39,392 nucleotides of DNA from Abyssibacter sp. (GCA_023146115.1 JAGLCS010000156.1:1-39392), one strand, 5' to 3'; shown: positions 8,781 to 18,623, numbered from the stretch's first letter. The notes: generated from the letters alone by a model not told the origin. Translations and numbers: made by a program.

Positions 8781-10650
8781 AGAGCAACTCTCCGCGCCGC
8801 AGCGCCTGAACCAGCTGCCGGCCCGGGTGCAAAGCGGCCCAGGTCGTCGCATCAACCGGTAGCGGCGCACCAGCGAGCGCCGCTGCGATCACCTCGCCAC
8901 AGAGCAAAGCCGCGGTGGCACCGCGGCTGCCATGCCCGCGATGCAGCCACTGGCCGGGTTCGTATCGCGCCGCGGGGAATGTTTGATGTGGCCGGCCATG
9001 GCGCAGATCTGCGTACTGCTCCGCCCACCATGCCCGGTCGGGCACCGGGCCGACCTGCGGCATGCGGTCGGTGGTCCCGGCGCGAATGGCGGCGGCGTGT
9101 GCGGCCGGTGCCGGTTCGCGATCAAACGCGCCGGGCAGGTGATTGGACCATTCCGTGAGATAGCCTTCGGCCTCTTCGGGGCTCGGCTGCGATGCCTCGC
9201 TGCCGCGAACATGGCTCGCGCCGACGACCAACTCACCGGATTGAGGAATGCAGAGGCCGCCGCCGGCCATGGCCGGCTGATTCGTGCTGGCATGCGCGCA
9301 CCGCACTGAGGACATCTGCCCTCTGGACAGGCTGACAGGGTGAGCGGCATCCCAGGGCGAAGCAGCCGCGCCGGTTGCAAGAACACATGGCTCGGCGCCG
9401 GCAGTATCCGCCGGCAACCAGCGCCGCGAGATGCGCTCAATGGCCACGTGGTCCAGCCAAGACTGCGTCCAGACTTTCGGCGCCAGCCAGCCGGCATCGG
9501 GTATCCATTGACCACCTGTGTCCAGCTTGCGGCCCACACGCTGCGACAAGTCGTGTGCATCGATTGCGCCTGATCGGATCCGACCTTGGACATCCAGCAC
9601 CGCGACACCGGTCGGATGCCAGCCGGCTGCTCCCGTGAGGCGATGCGTGGCATGGGCAAAGGCAGTGTCGTAGAAGTGCCCGCGCAGGTTCGAGGCGCGG
9701 TCGGGGTAGGGGCGCAGGATCAGGCCCGCAAGCTGGGAGGGCGCAGCCCGGGCGGGTGCGGGATCGTCGTACACGGTAACCCTGAAGCCACGCTCGGCCA
9801 GCGCACGGGCCGTCGCGGCCCCGGCCAGACCGCCACCGACGATCGATACCGCGCTGGATGACGTGGCGGTCGGACGCCGGAACCACGCTGGCCAAGCCGG
9901 TTCGGGGGCGCGCACGGCGGCGGGCCGATGTCCGCACAGCATTTCGCGCTTGCGACCAAAGCCAGGCGCCTTGGTCACGACAAAGCCGGCAGACTCCAGA
10001 TTGCGGCGCACCCAACCCGCGGCCGTGTAGGTGGCGAAGGTGCCGCCTGGCCGCGTAATGCCAGCCATGGCGTGGCAGACCGCATCCGACCACATCGCCG
10101 GGTTGCGGGACGGCGCAAAGCCATCCAGATACCAGGCATCGACCGAGGCATCGAGCGCATCCAGCATGGGCTGCACCTCGCCCACCAGCAGCAGTAACCG
10201 GATGCGTCCGCCCGCGAGCACCCGCAGGTTGAAGCCCGGCTGGAGCTGCTCACAGGCCCCGGCCAGCGTGCGCATCCAATGGTCGAGTCCGGGCCACTGC
10301 GACGCCGTACGCAGCATGTCGGCCGGGCTGAGCGGAAACCCTTCGACACTGACGTAATCCAGCGTGGCGTCGCCTGGGGCGTGGCGCATCCAGGTATCGA
10401 AGGTGAGACAGGCATTGAGGCCGGTGCCGAAGCCGAGTTCCGCCACGGTGAATCGCCGGCTCGTCGCCCATCGATCAGGTAGCTGGTTGTGTTGCAGGAA
10501 CACATGCGCGGACTCGGCCACCCCGGCGGCATCGAAGTAACGGTCTTGAAACCGGGGGCTGAACGGCAACCCGTTACTCCAGTCGGTCGGTTCACCCTCG
10601 AACGCATCATCGGACATCTGCGGATTGTCGCGCACCTGCATCGGCTCCAT
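8779..10650 (-). CDS. mnmC: MnmC, bifunctional tRNA mnm5s2U34 biosynthesis enzyme
   Basis: The 623-residue protein completes the mnm5s2U modification at wobble position 34 of certain tRNAs. The C-terminal FAD oxidoreductase converts cmnm5s2U to nm5s2U, and the N-terminal methyltransferase then uses SAM to form mnm5s2U. The N-half shows the family start 'GLPFSPRFQDRYFD', the SAM loop ELGFGTGLN at 71-79 and 'YLDGFAPSRNPAMW'. The C-half shows the dinucleotide loop VGGGLAG at about 271-277 and 'LRHGRPHQTFPAARYEPGQWL'-like residues near the end. Length and domain order match the E. coli fusion. Several in-frame ATGs near the start (residues 1, 4, 12) leave the exact start open; none has a clear ribosome-binding site. 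MnmE/MnmG act upstream in the pathway and are not in the window. Confidence 0.93.
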   Translation of the reverse strand: MEPMQVRDNPQMSDDAFEGEPTDWSNGLPFSPRFQDRYFDAAGVAESAHVFLQHNQLPDRWATSRRFTVAELGFGTGLNACLTFDTWMRHAPGDATLDYVSVEGFPLSPADMLRTASQWPGLDHWMRTLAGACEQLQPGFNLRVLAGGRIRLLLLVGEVQPMLDALDASVDAWYLDGFAPSRNPAMWSDAVCHAMAGITRPGGTFATYTAAGWVRRNLESAGFVVTKAPGFGRKREMLCGHRPAAVRAPEPAWPAWFRRPTATSSSAVSIVGGGLAGAATARALAERGFRVTVYDDPAPARAAPSQLAGLILRPYPDRASNLRGHFYDTAFAHATHRLTGAAGWHPTGVAVLDVQGRIRSGAIDAHDLSQRVGRKLDTGGQWIPDAGWLAPKVWTQSWLDHVAIERISRRWLPADTAGAEPCVLATGAAASPWDAAHPVSLSRGQMSSVRCAHASTNQPAMAGGGLCIPQSGELVVGASHVRGSEASQPSPEEAEGYLTEWSNHLPGAFDREPAPAAHAAAIRAGTTDRMPQVGPVPDRAWWAEQYADLRHGRPHQTFPAARYEPGQWLHRGHGSRGATAALLCGEVIAAALAGAPLPVDATTWAALHPGRQLVQALRRGELL

Positions 10651-10878
10651 TAATTAGGTAGACTTACGATTAACGCGAGCGGCCTGGCGGACCGCGTGAG
10701 TTCGTCCATCGGCAAGCCGATATCAGCCGCATCGACGCCGTTGCTCAAGCCGCAGGATGGTTCCCTCCCAGTATCCGCCACCGGAGCCGAAGACTTTCGC
10801 GGCAGGTCTCACCCGGCTATTTCCGCGGTCCGGCACCAGCAACCCGGTCGCCACCGCTGGCAACACTGAGGATGCACC
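10651..10878. other. Divergent promoter region of mnmC and the MFS exporter
   Basis: These 228 bases separate two divergent genes. The part nearest mnmC is AT-richer (around 10,648-10,675) and could hold its promoter. I see no gene, repeat or recognisable operator. Confidence 0.4.
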
Positions 10879-12132
10879 TTGACCTTGAATCAACCCGGCC
10901 TCGCGAGATCTGCCATGGGCCTGCGGGAGTTCGTCTGCTTCGTGGCGGCCTGCATGGCGATCAATGCGCTTGCAATCGACATCGTGCTGGCTGCGCTACC
11001 TCAGATCAGCGATGAGCTGGGCGCCGCTGACACGAATGATCGCCAGGCGGTCATTTCGTTTTATCTGTTCGGCCTCGGGGCATCGCAGTTCCTCTACGGC
11101 CCGCTCAGCGACAGCTTCGGCCGCAAGCCTGTGCTGACCTTTGGCCTACTGCTGTTTGCAGCCGCCAGCTTGTTCTCTGCGGCATCGACGACATTCGAAA
11201 TGATGATCCTGTCGCGGTTCATACAGGGTTTTGGCGCCGGAGCGCCGCGCGTAGTGGCAATGGCGCTGGTCCGCGATCGCTTCGTTGGCGTTGAGATGGG
11301 GCGGGTGATGTCCATGGCGATGATGGTGTTCATGATCGTCCCCATCCTCGCGCCCTCAATCGGCCAGGGCATTCTGCTGATCGCGCCCTGGCGCTGGATG
11401 TTTCTTACCCTGTTGCTGGCGGGCGTCGGAATCGCGTTGTGGGGCATGTTCCGCGTTGAGGAAACACTCACGGACGAGAATCGCCGATCACTGACACTCG
11501 CCAATCTGGGCTCGGGTTTTGCCGCCGCAATTCGGCATCCGGTGACGCGCGGCTACACGCTTGCCCTGGGTCTGGTCTTCGGCGTACTGGTGGCGTTCAT
11601 CAGCTTGGCCCAGCAGATCTTTCAGGATCGCTACGGCATCGGCGCCGGCTTCACCATGCTGTTTGCTTGCATCGCGATGTTTCTGACGGCGTCGTCGTTC
11701 ACCAACTCCCGGCTGCTGCGCCGGTTTGGCCTGGTGCGCATGACATGGAGCGCACTGGTTGGTCTGATCGCCATCAGCGCGGTCTGGTCGGTGGTCGCCG
11801 TCTTCGATCAGGTGCCGCTGGCGCTTTACATGCTGCTCCAGGGCTCCTGCCTGTTCTGCTTCGGTTTTCTGGGCGCGAACCTCAATGCCCTGGCCATGGA
11901 GCCCATGGGGCGTAACGCCGGCAGCGCTGCCGCACTCATCGGGAGTTTCACCACGATCATGGGCACGGGAATCGGATATCTGATTGCCCAGCAGTTCGAT
12001 GGCACGCTGGTGCCGCTGGCGGTCGGCTATCTCGGCATGGCGAGCAGTGCACTGCTAGTGGTTGTCCTGACCAACCGCATCGCTGTCAAACTGGGGCAGC
12101 CCCTTGCGGCCAGTTCCCGGCCCGCTCCATAG
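10879..12132 (+). CDS. Bcr/CflA-family MFS drug exporter
   Basis: This 417-residue membrane protein has 12 predicted hydrophobic helices. The loop after helix 2, 'GPLSDSFGRKPVL', is the major-facilitator motif A, and 'SRFIQGFGAGAPRVVAMALVRD' is the antiporter-type motif C region typical of Bcr/CflA drug:proton antiporters. Substrates cannot be predicted. The start is a TTG at 10,879, supported by GAGG seven bases upstream; the next in-frame ATG at 10,915 would shorten the N-terminal tail only. It is followed 12 bases later by the lipoprotein hydrolase gene, so the two are probably co-transcribed. Confidence 0.9.
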   Translation: MTLNQPGLARSAMGLREFVCFVAACMAINALAIDIVLAALPQISDELGAADTNDRQAVISFYLFGLGASQFLYGPLSDSFGRKPVLTFGLLLFAAASLFSAASTTFEMMILSRFIQGFGAGAPRVVAMALVRDRFVGVEMGRVMSMAMMVFMIVPILAPSIGQGILLIAPWRWMFLTLLLAGVGIALWGMFRVEETLTDENRRSLTLANLGSGFAAAIRHPVTRGYTLALGLVFGVLVAFISLAQQIFQDRYGIGAGFTMLFACIAMFLTASSFTNSRLLRRFGLVRMTWSALVGLIAISAVWSVVAVFDQVPLALYMLLQGSCLFCFGFLGANLNALAMEPMGRNAGSAAALIGSFTTIMGTGIGYLIAQQFDGTLVPLAVGYLGMASSALLVVVLTNRIAVKLGQPLAASSRPAP

Positions 12133-12144
12133 CGCGAGATCGAG

Positions 12145-13089
12145 ATGCCAAGCTCAACGATTGACCGTTTGACCACCGCATCGCTGCCACGCAGCGTGTG
12201 GGCTTGGCGCCCGATGGCTGCAGTGCTTGCGATCATGTTGCTCGGCGCCTGCTCCGACGACTCAAGACCACCGCTGCCGGTCGAAGGCCGATTCTCCGTG
12301 GTTGAAAATCTGGACTACGCGGATTACGACGGTCGGATCTTGCGCCTGGATCTCTACATCCCGGACGAGCCGGTTTCACAGCCCGTCCCTGTCGTAATCG
12401 CCGTGCGCGGCGGCGGATTCCGGCGGGGCGACAAAGAAGCCTTCGCGCCTATTGCCGGTGCAATGGCGGACCGTGGTATCGCGGCGGCCAGCATCGAATA
12501 CCGTACATCAGCCGAAGCGCTGTTCCCCGGCGCAATCCACGACACCAAGGCAGCCGTCCGCTGGTTACGTCAGCACGCCGCCGACTACGGGCTGGACGCG
12601 AGCGCGATCGGCGCAATCGGTGGATCTGCCGGCGGTTATCTGTCCGCATACCTGGGGGTCACAACCGGAGAGCAGGCACTGGAGGGCAGCGGCGGCTCAC
12701 CAGAGGTTGCCAGCTCGATCCAGGCCATTGTCGCCATGGCACCGGAGGCCGAGCCCACGTCGCAGCCGTGGTGGGGCGAGTTTCTGGACGATGCCGACGA
12801 CCCGGACGAGACTTTGCGGGCCTACGCCTCCACGCTGACCCAGTTAGATGCCGGCGAAGAACCACCATTACTGCTGATTCACAGCGCGGATGACAACACG
12901 GTGCCATTGAGCCAGTCGCAGAAACTGTTCGATGCCTATGGCCAGTCCGGCAATCAGGTCGACATTGTGGTGCTGTCCGGTGCGCCGCATGCCTTTTGGT
13001 ACGAAGTCGCCTGGTTTCCCGGTGCGATGGACCGGGCGGCCGCGTTCTTTGCAGCGGAACTTGGCGCGGGAAACCCGACTGCGCATTAG
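12145..13089 (+). CDS. Lipoprotein alpha/beta hydrolase (esterase-like)
   Basis: The product of 314 residues has an N-terminal hydrophobic stretch ending in the lipobox LLGAC, with Cys36 as the lipid-modified residue, so it is probably anchored to a membrane facing the periplasm. The hydrolase fold follows: an oxyanion region 'AVRGGGFRRGDK', nucleophile Ser161 in GGSAGG, Asp249/Asp250 in 'HSADDNTVP', and His282 in 'GAPHAFW'. This layout is that of carboxylesterase/acetyl-xylan-esterase-like enzymes (BD-FAE group). Substrate unknown. It sits 12 bases after the Bcr/CflA exporter gene and is the last gene of clearly resident type before the foreign island. Confidence 0.88.
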   Translation: MPSSTIDRLTTASLPRSVWAWRPMAAVLAIMLLGACSDDSRPPLPVEGRFSVVENLDYADYDGRILRLDLYIPDEPVSQPVPVVIAVRGGGFRRGDKEAFAPIAGAMADRGIAAASIEYRTSAEALFPGAIHDTKAAVRWLRQHAADYGLDASAIGAIGGSAGGYLSAYLGVTTGEQALEGSGGSPEVASSIQAIVAMAPEAEPTSQPWWGEFLDDADDPDETLRAYASTLTQLDAGEEPPLLLIHSADDNTVPLSQSQKLFDAYGQSGNQVDIVVLSGAPHAFWYEVAWFPGAMDRAAAFFAAELGAGNPTAH

Positions 13090-13424
13090 CGGCAGGTCGG
13101 TTTCAGGCCTGGCCGAACGTGCTCCTGGCTTCGGGTATCGAATCGCCATGACCGAAAAGCCCCCCTCAAGGCTTCGACGTTCTGCTCAAAGCGTTGCTGA
13201 TTCAAGGCGTAGCCCTGGAGCAGGTAGTCCTTCAGGCGTTGCGTGGCCCTGACGTCCCCCGTCTTCAGTAGCGGTGTGGCGGCGGGAACGCAAGAAGTCA
13301 CACAAGTCTCTGTTATTGAAAAGAATAGAGAAATTCGAACACTACACGCCCTACTAACGGTACAGCTAAATCGTTGAGTCAGCGCCACCCCCTGCCTCAC
13401 CATGGCAATGCAATTGTCCAATTT
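13090..13424. other. Left junction of the foreign island, no intact gene
   Basis: These 335 bases lie between the hydrolase gene and the DUF262 gene. They hold the RhuM scrap (13,155-13,270, minus strand), a weak tmRNA-3'-end look-alike at 13,127-13,144, and an AT-richer tail (13,290-13,380) with no gene. The drop in GC content here marks the change from resident to foreign DNA. Confidence 0.5.
13155..13270 (-). pseudogene. Remnant of a RhuM-family gene
   Basis: On the minus strand a segment reads 'RATQRLKDYLLQGYALNQQR' and continues 'FEQNVEALRGAF'. This is very close to the conserved middle of RhuM (virulence RhuM) proteins, where a 'WAT..LKdyL..GY.lnq.R' block precedes a helical tail. Residues on both sides of it in this frame are unlike the family, and no intact frame of normal length (about 330 residues) exists here. 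It is therefore a fragment of some 35-40 codons. RhuM genes often sit inside or beside type I restriction loci, which agrees with the neighbouring hsd operon. The family match is from memory of the motif. Confidence 0.55.
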
Positions 13425-15323
13425 TCAGGAAGTGGGGTCGGGCAACTTTGGCCATATGCTCACGGCTTGGCTAGCCAGACGTTCTCCTCTCAAGCGGATC
13501 ATTTCCTCGTGCCATTCATCCTGCTCCAAGATCCATCGATTCAGGAACAGGCTGGTGTGTTCGGCATATTTGTCTTTCTTTTCGGCGAATCCGCGATTCC
13601 CTGACGAGGCGTTTAGTCCGGCAGTTATCAGCGTCAGGTTACCGAGCGTGTTGAGCGCCTGATTGCGACGGGTCGCACGCGGATCTTCAGACCACCTTTC
13701 CACGGTTTCCCCGTCCGAGAACGGCCAATCATCTGTCCAAGAGACCGGAAGGACATGCTCAGTCTGAAGGTTTGGCGGGCTCTCTACCTTTTCTGCGAAT
13801 TTCGGCCTCGCTCTCTTTTCCAACTCCCACAGCACATCCTTTATTCGTGGGCCGGGGGCATTCGTATATGCGGGGTGCGACATGATGCCTTGCCGCAGTT
13901 CCTTATCGTCGGGAAAGCGAGTGCTGTCACCGGAGCGCTCCCTGAAGAATTTCACAAACTCGTTGATGCTTGGGCCATTCTGGGCAAACTGCTGGCTGAG
14001 TGCTTGGAATATCCGATTCAGGTTCTTTGTGGTCAGTCCGCTCAGTGCGCGCCTAACGATGTAGGAATAGAGCAATTTGGCGATCCCGCTACGGGCATCT
14101 GATCCAACTTCATCGGAGCCTATTTGAAGGGCAATTGGGTAGGCTGTGGTGACTTGCCACGCCGCCAATTTTCGGCCGAGCCAAGCGATGGATGGATCGG
14201 CTTCGCCGCGCCCCTCCAACGTTTCATATATAGGCGCGTAGCCGCTCAACACGTTGAGTTCGTCTTCCACGCACTCAAACCTGGGCCTGCCTGCTGTCAC
14301 CGCAAACGCCCGGTATTCGGCATATAGCTCGCGCATTGAGATCTTCTGGCCGGTCTGGGCCGCCAACACATGCGCAAGGAAGTGATCAATGCGTGGACGC
14401 TTCGGACGGGCATTGGGTGCGGCGGCGCGCCACCAGGGTCCGTCGAAGGGGTCCCAGAGTTTCTTGTATAGAGCCTCGGCAGATGTGCCTTCTTTTTCCG
14501 CGCGATAGAAGATGTTGTTGCGTACGAGATCCATAGCCAACAATGGCTCGCCCTTCGAATTCAAGGTCTCAAAGATGACCTGAGCATCATCACCTTCGCC
14601 AAGCGTAATGACGACGAGTTTCATTCGCCCAAGCAGGGCGTTCAACAGAGCTTCGAGCCGCTGCTCTACGATGGCGCCTGAGTCCGTCGTTTCAGTGCTT
14701 GGGTCAGAGGCATCCTCCTCGGCCTCGACATCGACTGGCCCTTCCGCCGCAAACCGGCGAACGTGCTGCCGGAACTCGTCAAAAGCTCTCAGCGCTCTGA
14801 GTTCGGTGTTTTTCGGTATTCGATTGCCCCAATAGAATTTAGCGTAGTTCTTTCGAATCTTTGAGTAGGGTTGTTCGAGAATGTCGTGAAAGACCTGTCG
14901 GTCCGAGGGTGTCGGAGTCAGCTTGAATTTTGTGAGGGGGTCGGTGTCCTTGCTTTTGAGAGGATTGAAGAGATAGTCCTCCACGTGAGCCATGATGGCC
15001 TCGCACTTGTGATCGCGGGCAACCTCCCGAATTGCTGCAAGCAGAAGTTGAAACGTCGTCAGACGCTGCTGCCCGTCAACAACCTGGACACGCGGAGTGA
15101 CGCCGATTTGAGCACTTTCTCCAATGGGGGCAAGGATCAGCGCACCCATGTAGTGTTGAAAGCGGTTGTCTCCATCCAAGACTTCGGCGGCCTTGGCCGC
15201 CACATCGGTCCAGAACGGAACGATGCGTTCATCTGCCCATTGGTACTTGCGCTGGTACAGGGGCACCATGAATCGTCGGCCCTCTGCGAGTATTGTCTCT
15301 ACCGGGTGGTCGTCGGCGTCCAT
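13425..15323 (-). CDS. DUF262-DUF1524 protein, GmrSD-like modification-dependent nuclease
   Basis: The protein of 632 residues has an N-terminal DUF262 (ParB-like/GmrS) domain: 'RFMVPLYQRKYQWADE' near residue 17 and the hallmark 'VVDGQQRLTTFQLLL' near residue 80. The C-terminal part is a DUF1524 (GmrD) HNH-type nuclease: 'LQTEHVLPVSW', a run of charged residues, then 'NTLGNLTLITAGLNASSGN' and 'KKDKYAEHTS'. GmrSD cuts phage DNA with glucosylated hydroxymethylcytosine using NTP hydrolysis; DUF262 proteins more broadly restrict modified phage DNA. The start has AGGACG just upstream. It lies 51 bases after hsdR on the same strand, so it is probably co-expressed with the type I system. That pairing would cover both unmodified and modified phage DNA (inference). 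Confidence 0.88.
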   Translation of the reverse strand: MDADDHPVETILAEGRRFMVPLYQRKYQWADERIVPFWTDVAAKAAEVLDGDNRFQHYMGALILAPIGESAQIGVTPRVQVVDGQQRLTTFQLLLAAIREVARDHKCEAIMAHVEDYLFNPLKSKDTDPLTKFKLTPTPSDRQVFHDILEQPYSKIRKNYAKFYWGNRIPKNTELRALRAFDEFRQHVRRFAAEGPVDVEAEEDASDPSTETTDSGAIVEQRLEALLNALLGRMKLVVITLGEGDDAQVIFETLNSKGEPLLAMDLVRNNIFYRAEKEGTSAEALYKKLWDPFDGPWWRAAAPNARPKRPRIDHFLAHVLAAQTGQKISMRELYAEYRAFAVTAGRPRFECVEDELNVLSGYAPIYETLEGRGEADPSIAWLGRKLAAWQVTTAYPIALQIGSDEVGSDARSGIAKLLYSYIVRRALSGLTTKNLNRIFQALSQQFAQNGPSINEFVKFFRERSGDSTRFPDDKELRQGIMSHPAYTNAPGPRIKDVLWELEKRARPKFAEKVESPPNLQTEHVLPVSWTDDWPFSDGETVERWSEDPRATRRNQALNTLGNLTLITAGLNASSGNRGFAEKKDKYAEHTSLFLNRWILEQDEWHEEMIRLRGERLASQAVSIWPKLPDPTS

Positions 15324-15374
15324 ATCGTCCTATTCGGGTTTGTGGCTAATCAGCGGCTTCCTGGGTCATGCCCG

Positions 15375-18300
15375 CTATGCAGCCGAGCGTTTTTCGTCGA
15401 TCGCGTGGGTCATCATCAGATCGAAAGCATTTGCACACCGGTCTGTAAAATCTAGCCGGTTGTAGGAATCCGGCAGTTTGTCGTCCAGCACTTCTTCCAT
15501 CGCCGTCTTCACGCGGCGCTGGCTCTGACTGTCACGATGCCATCCTTCCACCAGCACCTTGGGATGCTTCTCGCGCAGCCGCTTCAACAGCGACTGTGCC
15601 GCCAGCTTGACCTGCTGTTCTTCGGCTTTGGTCAGGCCGTCCTTATTCAGCACGTCGAAGAGTTCGAGTTCTTCCTCGGTCAGGCCTTCCCGAATGTGCC
15701 GCTCGGCCTCTTTTCCTAGGCCGGCGGCATAGTCGGTGAGTTCGGCGTAGGCGTCCTCGACGGTGGCGCTGCCGGAGTTGTATCGGTCGATGATCTCGGC
15801 GAAGCGCTGGGCGAACGGCATCCGCGTGCTGTTGCGGTTGAGCAGTTCTTCGAGCTTCTGCTTGATGAACTCCCGCAGGTCTTCGATCTCGATGTGCTTG
15901 TAGGGCGCTTTGGCGAATTCTTCCTTGAGCTTTTCGGGGTCGATGGTGCGCAGGTCCCATTGCTTGCCGCGCTGGACGATCTCGTACTTGGGTGATTTGG
16001 GCTCTTTGATGGCGTCGCCGTCAGTGACAACGCTGATGTCGAGCAGGTCGCCGATCTTCTGGCGCAGGGCATCAACATTCTGGTCGTCGATCTTGCCGTC
16101 TACGACGCCGCGCAGGTATTGGTAGGCGTAGACCATGGGCCTGGCCCGTTCGCCGAGGATTTCCGGCTTGCAGGCTTCGTACAGGCCGGAGATGGTGTTT
16201 TCATATACGTTGAAGGTGCGTCGCCAGTTGTCGTTGCTGAGCAGGGTGTCGGCGAAATGGTTGAATCCGGACAGGCTCTTGAAGGTCGTCTCTTTCTCGA
16301 TCAGGCCGGCAAGGTTCAGGTCGCGGTCCATCAGAAAGTCGCTGCCCTGGGCCAGGGCGTCGTCCAGCAGGTCGAACAGCGCCTGCTTGTCGCGTACCGG
16401 TGTTTCTTCGTCATCACCCTCGGCGTAGTCGGCCAGGGCCAGCTTCATGTTCCGGAAGACGTTGTAGTAATCCACGATATCGCCGTGAATCTTCTGCTTG
16501 CCGTTGATCAGGTGGCCGGTCACGCGGTTGGCGCGGGCGATGGTCTGCATCAGGGTGTGGCCTTTCTGCGGCTTGTCCAGATACAGGGTGCTCAGGGTGG
16601 GGGCGTCGAATCCGGTCAGCCACATGGCGCAGACGAAGACCAGTTGCAGGTCATGCTCGGGGTCTTTGAAATTGGCTTCGATGTCCTGGCCGGTGGCGTC
16701 CACCGCATTCATGCGGTCGCGGTGTGGCTTGATGTCTAGGCCCTGCGTAGCGAATTTCTCCTCCTCGCCGGCGTCCTCGGAGATCACCACAGCCATGTCA
16801 GTGCGCTTCATGTAGGCCAGCGCGGTTTTCATGCGCTGTTTTTCAAGCTCGTCGGTGGTCTTGGCGATTTCGCCGACCAGCCGCTTCTTTTCGGTCTTCC
16901 ACAGGCCCTGCACCTTGTCGTACATCTTCACGGCGGTGAATTTGTCCACCGCGATAACCATGCCCTTGCCCAGATAGCCCCGGCGGGGGAAGTGGTAGAC
17001 GATGTCCTCGGCGATGGTTTGCAGGCGGTCGTCGCGCTTGATGACCTCGGTTTCGCGGGAGAACTCGCGCTCCAGCTTGGCTTCCTCGGCCTCGGTCAGG
17101 TTCTCCGACTCCAACAGTTCGCAGAAGTCCTCGTCCAGGTCCTCGTTCTGGATGAGCACCTTGGGCACGCGCTTTTCGTAGAACAGCGGCACGGTTGCGC
17201 CGTCGTCCATGGACTGGCGGAAGTTGTATTCGGACACGTACTCGCCGAACCACTGATGGGTCATGCGGTCCTTGCCCAGCAGCGGGGTGCCGGTGAAAGC
17301 CACGTAGCCGGCATTGGGCAGGCCGGCGCGCATGTTCTCGGCCAGGGACTTGTACTGGGTGCGGTGGGCTTCGTCGATGATGACCACGATGTCGTCGCGG
17401 TCGGACAACAGCGGGTATTTTTTGCCCTTGTCGTAGCGGAATTTCTGGATCAGGGTGAAGACGAGGCGCTTGTGCTGGCCCAGGGCCTCGCGCAGTTTCT
17501 CACTGTTGCCGGGGCGGGCCGCGTCCTGCTTGGTGACGGTTCGGGTGTGCAGGAAGTTGCGGTAGATCTGCCCGTCCAGGTCATCGCGGTCGGTGACCAC
17601 CACGAAGGTGTACTGCCCGCCGATCTTGCGCTGAATTTTGCGGGTGTAAAAGATCATCGAAAAGCTCTTGCCCGAGCCCTGGGTGTGCCAGAACACGCCC
17701 AGCTTGCCCTTCTCGCCGTCCCGGCTCTGGAAGCGCTGCAAGGCCCGGTTCACGCCGATGTACTGGTGGTTCTGGGCGATGATCTTCTGGCTGCCCTTGT
17801 AGAACAGGATGAAGTTTTCGATGTAGTCCAGCAGGCGCGTGGGCCTCAGCAGGCCGTCGGCGGCGCGCTCCAGGCTGGTGGCCTGATCAGTGATGGCTTT
17901 TCGGTCGATGCGCTCCTTTTCGTCCTGCGGGCGCAGCCAGTGGAAGAAGTGCTCCCAACTGGCCGTCATGCTGCCCACGCGGGTGTCCATGGCGTTGGAG
18001 AGCATCAGCAACGCGTTGTAGACGAAAAGCTGCGGGATGTCGCGGCGGTAGTCGGTCAGGTTCTTTTCATAGGCCGAGCGCAGCTTGACGTTGGAGTTCT
18101 TCAGTTCGATGAACACCAGCGGCAGACCGTTGATGTAGAGCAGCACGTCCGGACGCCGCCAGTAGCGACCCTGGCCGGTGGGCGCGATCCAGAGCTGGGT
18201 GACAGCCAGCAGATCGTTGTTGGCCGGCGTGTCGAAGTCGATGACTTTGGCGCGGGCCTGTTCATCGCGGCCCTCGGCATTGCGATAGGTGATCTGCACG

Positions 18301-18605
18301 CCATTGTGGATCAATTCGTAGACTTCCTGATTGGCCGCGACCGCCGACATGGCCATGCGGCTTTGCGTGAGCGCGCCCAGCGCCAGATCAATAGCGGCCT
18401 CGGGCAATTCGGGGTTCAGTCGCACCAGCGCCTCGCGCAGCCGGTCCTTGAACACCACCTCGCGCTTGTCGCTGCGGCCGGATTTGTCGGGCAGGGATTC
18501 CTTCTGCGGCGTGTAGCAATTCAGCGTCTTAAAGCCGAACTCGGGCGAGCACAGCCGCGCCACCAATGCCTGTTCAATGTCGTCTTCGGAGATGAAGTTG
18601 GGCAT
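15375..18605 (-). CDS. hsdR: Type I restriction enzyme, R (nuclease/translocase) subunit
   Basis: The 1076-residue protein cuts DNA after ATP-driven translocation in the R2M2S complex. The N-terminal PD-(D/E)xK nuclease shows 'RRPDVLLY' (Asp153) and 'VFIELKNSN' (Glu168, Lys170). The SF2 motor has Walker A TQGSGKS at 308-314, 'VVVTDRDDLDGQI', the DEAH box at 411-414 in 'VIIDEAHRTQ', 'AFTGTPLL', and the second RecA lobe with 'MWLTGFDAPTLSTLYLDKP' and 'QTIARANRV'. A helical C-terminus binds the M/S core. All key residues are present, so it should be active. AGGAG lies eight bases before the ATG, and hsdS ends 18 bases upstream, so the genes form one operon. Confidence 0.96.
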   Translation of the reverse strand: MPNFISEDDIEQALVARLCSPEFGFKTLNCYTPQKESLPDKSGRSDKREVVFKDRLREALVRLNPELPEAAIDLALGALTQSRMAMSAVAANQEVYELIHNGVQITYRNAEGRDEQARAKVIDFDTPANNDLLAVTQLWIAPTGQGRYWRRPDVLLYINGLPLVFIELKNSNVKLRSAYEKNLTDYRRDIPQLFVYNALLMLSNAMDTRVGSMTASWEHFFHWLRPQDEKERIDRKAITDQATSLERAADGLLRPTRLLDYIENFILFYKGSQKIIAQNHQYIGVNRALQRFQSRDGEKGKLGVFWHTQGSGKSFSMIFYTRKIQRKIGGQYTFVVVTDRDDLDGQIYRNFLHTRTVTKQDAARPGNSEKLREALGQHKRLVFTLIQKFRYDKGKKYPLLSDRDDIVVIIDEAHRTQYKSLAENMRAGLPNAGYVAFTGTPLLGKDRMTHQWFGEYVSEYNFRQSMDDGATVPLFYEKRVPKVLIQNEDLDEDFCELLESENLTEAEEAKLEREFSRETEVIKRDDRLQTIAEDIVYHFPRRGYLGKGMVIAVDKFTAVKMYDKVQGLWKTEKKRLVGEIAKTTDELEKQRMKTALAYMKRTDMAVVISEDAGEEEKFATQGLDIKPHRDRMNAVDATGQDIEANFKDPEHDLQLVFVCAMWLTGFDAPTLSTLYLDKPQKGHTLMQTIARANRVTGHLINGKQKIHGDIVDYYNVFRNMKLALADYAEGDDEETPVRDKQALFDLLDDALAQGSDFLMDRDLNLAGLIEKETTFKSLSGFNHFADTLLSNDNWRRTFNVYENTISGLYEACKPEILGERARPMVYAYQYLRGVVDGKIDDQNVDALRQKIGDLLDISVVTDGDAIKEPKSPKYEIVQRGKQWDLRTIDPEKLKEEFAKAPYKHIEIEDLREFIKQKLEELLNRNSTRMPFAQRFAEIIDRYNSGSATVEDAYAELTDYAAGLGKEAERHIREGLTEEELELFDVLNKDGLTKAEEQQVKLAAQSLLKRLREKHPKVLVEGWHRDSQSQRRVKTAMEEVLDDKLPDSYNRLDFTDRCANAFDLMMTHAIDEKRSAA

Positions 18606-18623
18606 GGGTGGGACTCCTGCGGG

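Noticed and set aside
13127-13144. String resembling the tmRNA T-arm at the left edge of the hsd island
   Set aside because: The match is short (about 13 of 18) and lacks the CCA-side sequence; too weak to call an attachment site, so it is mentioned only as a hint.
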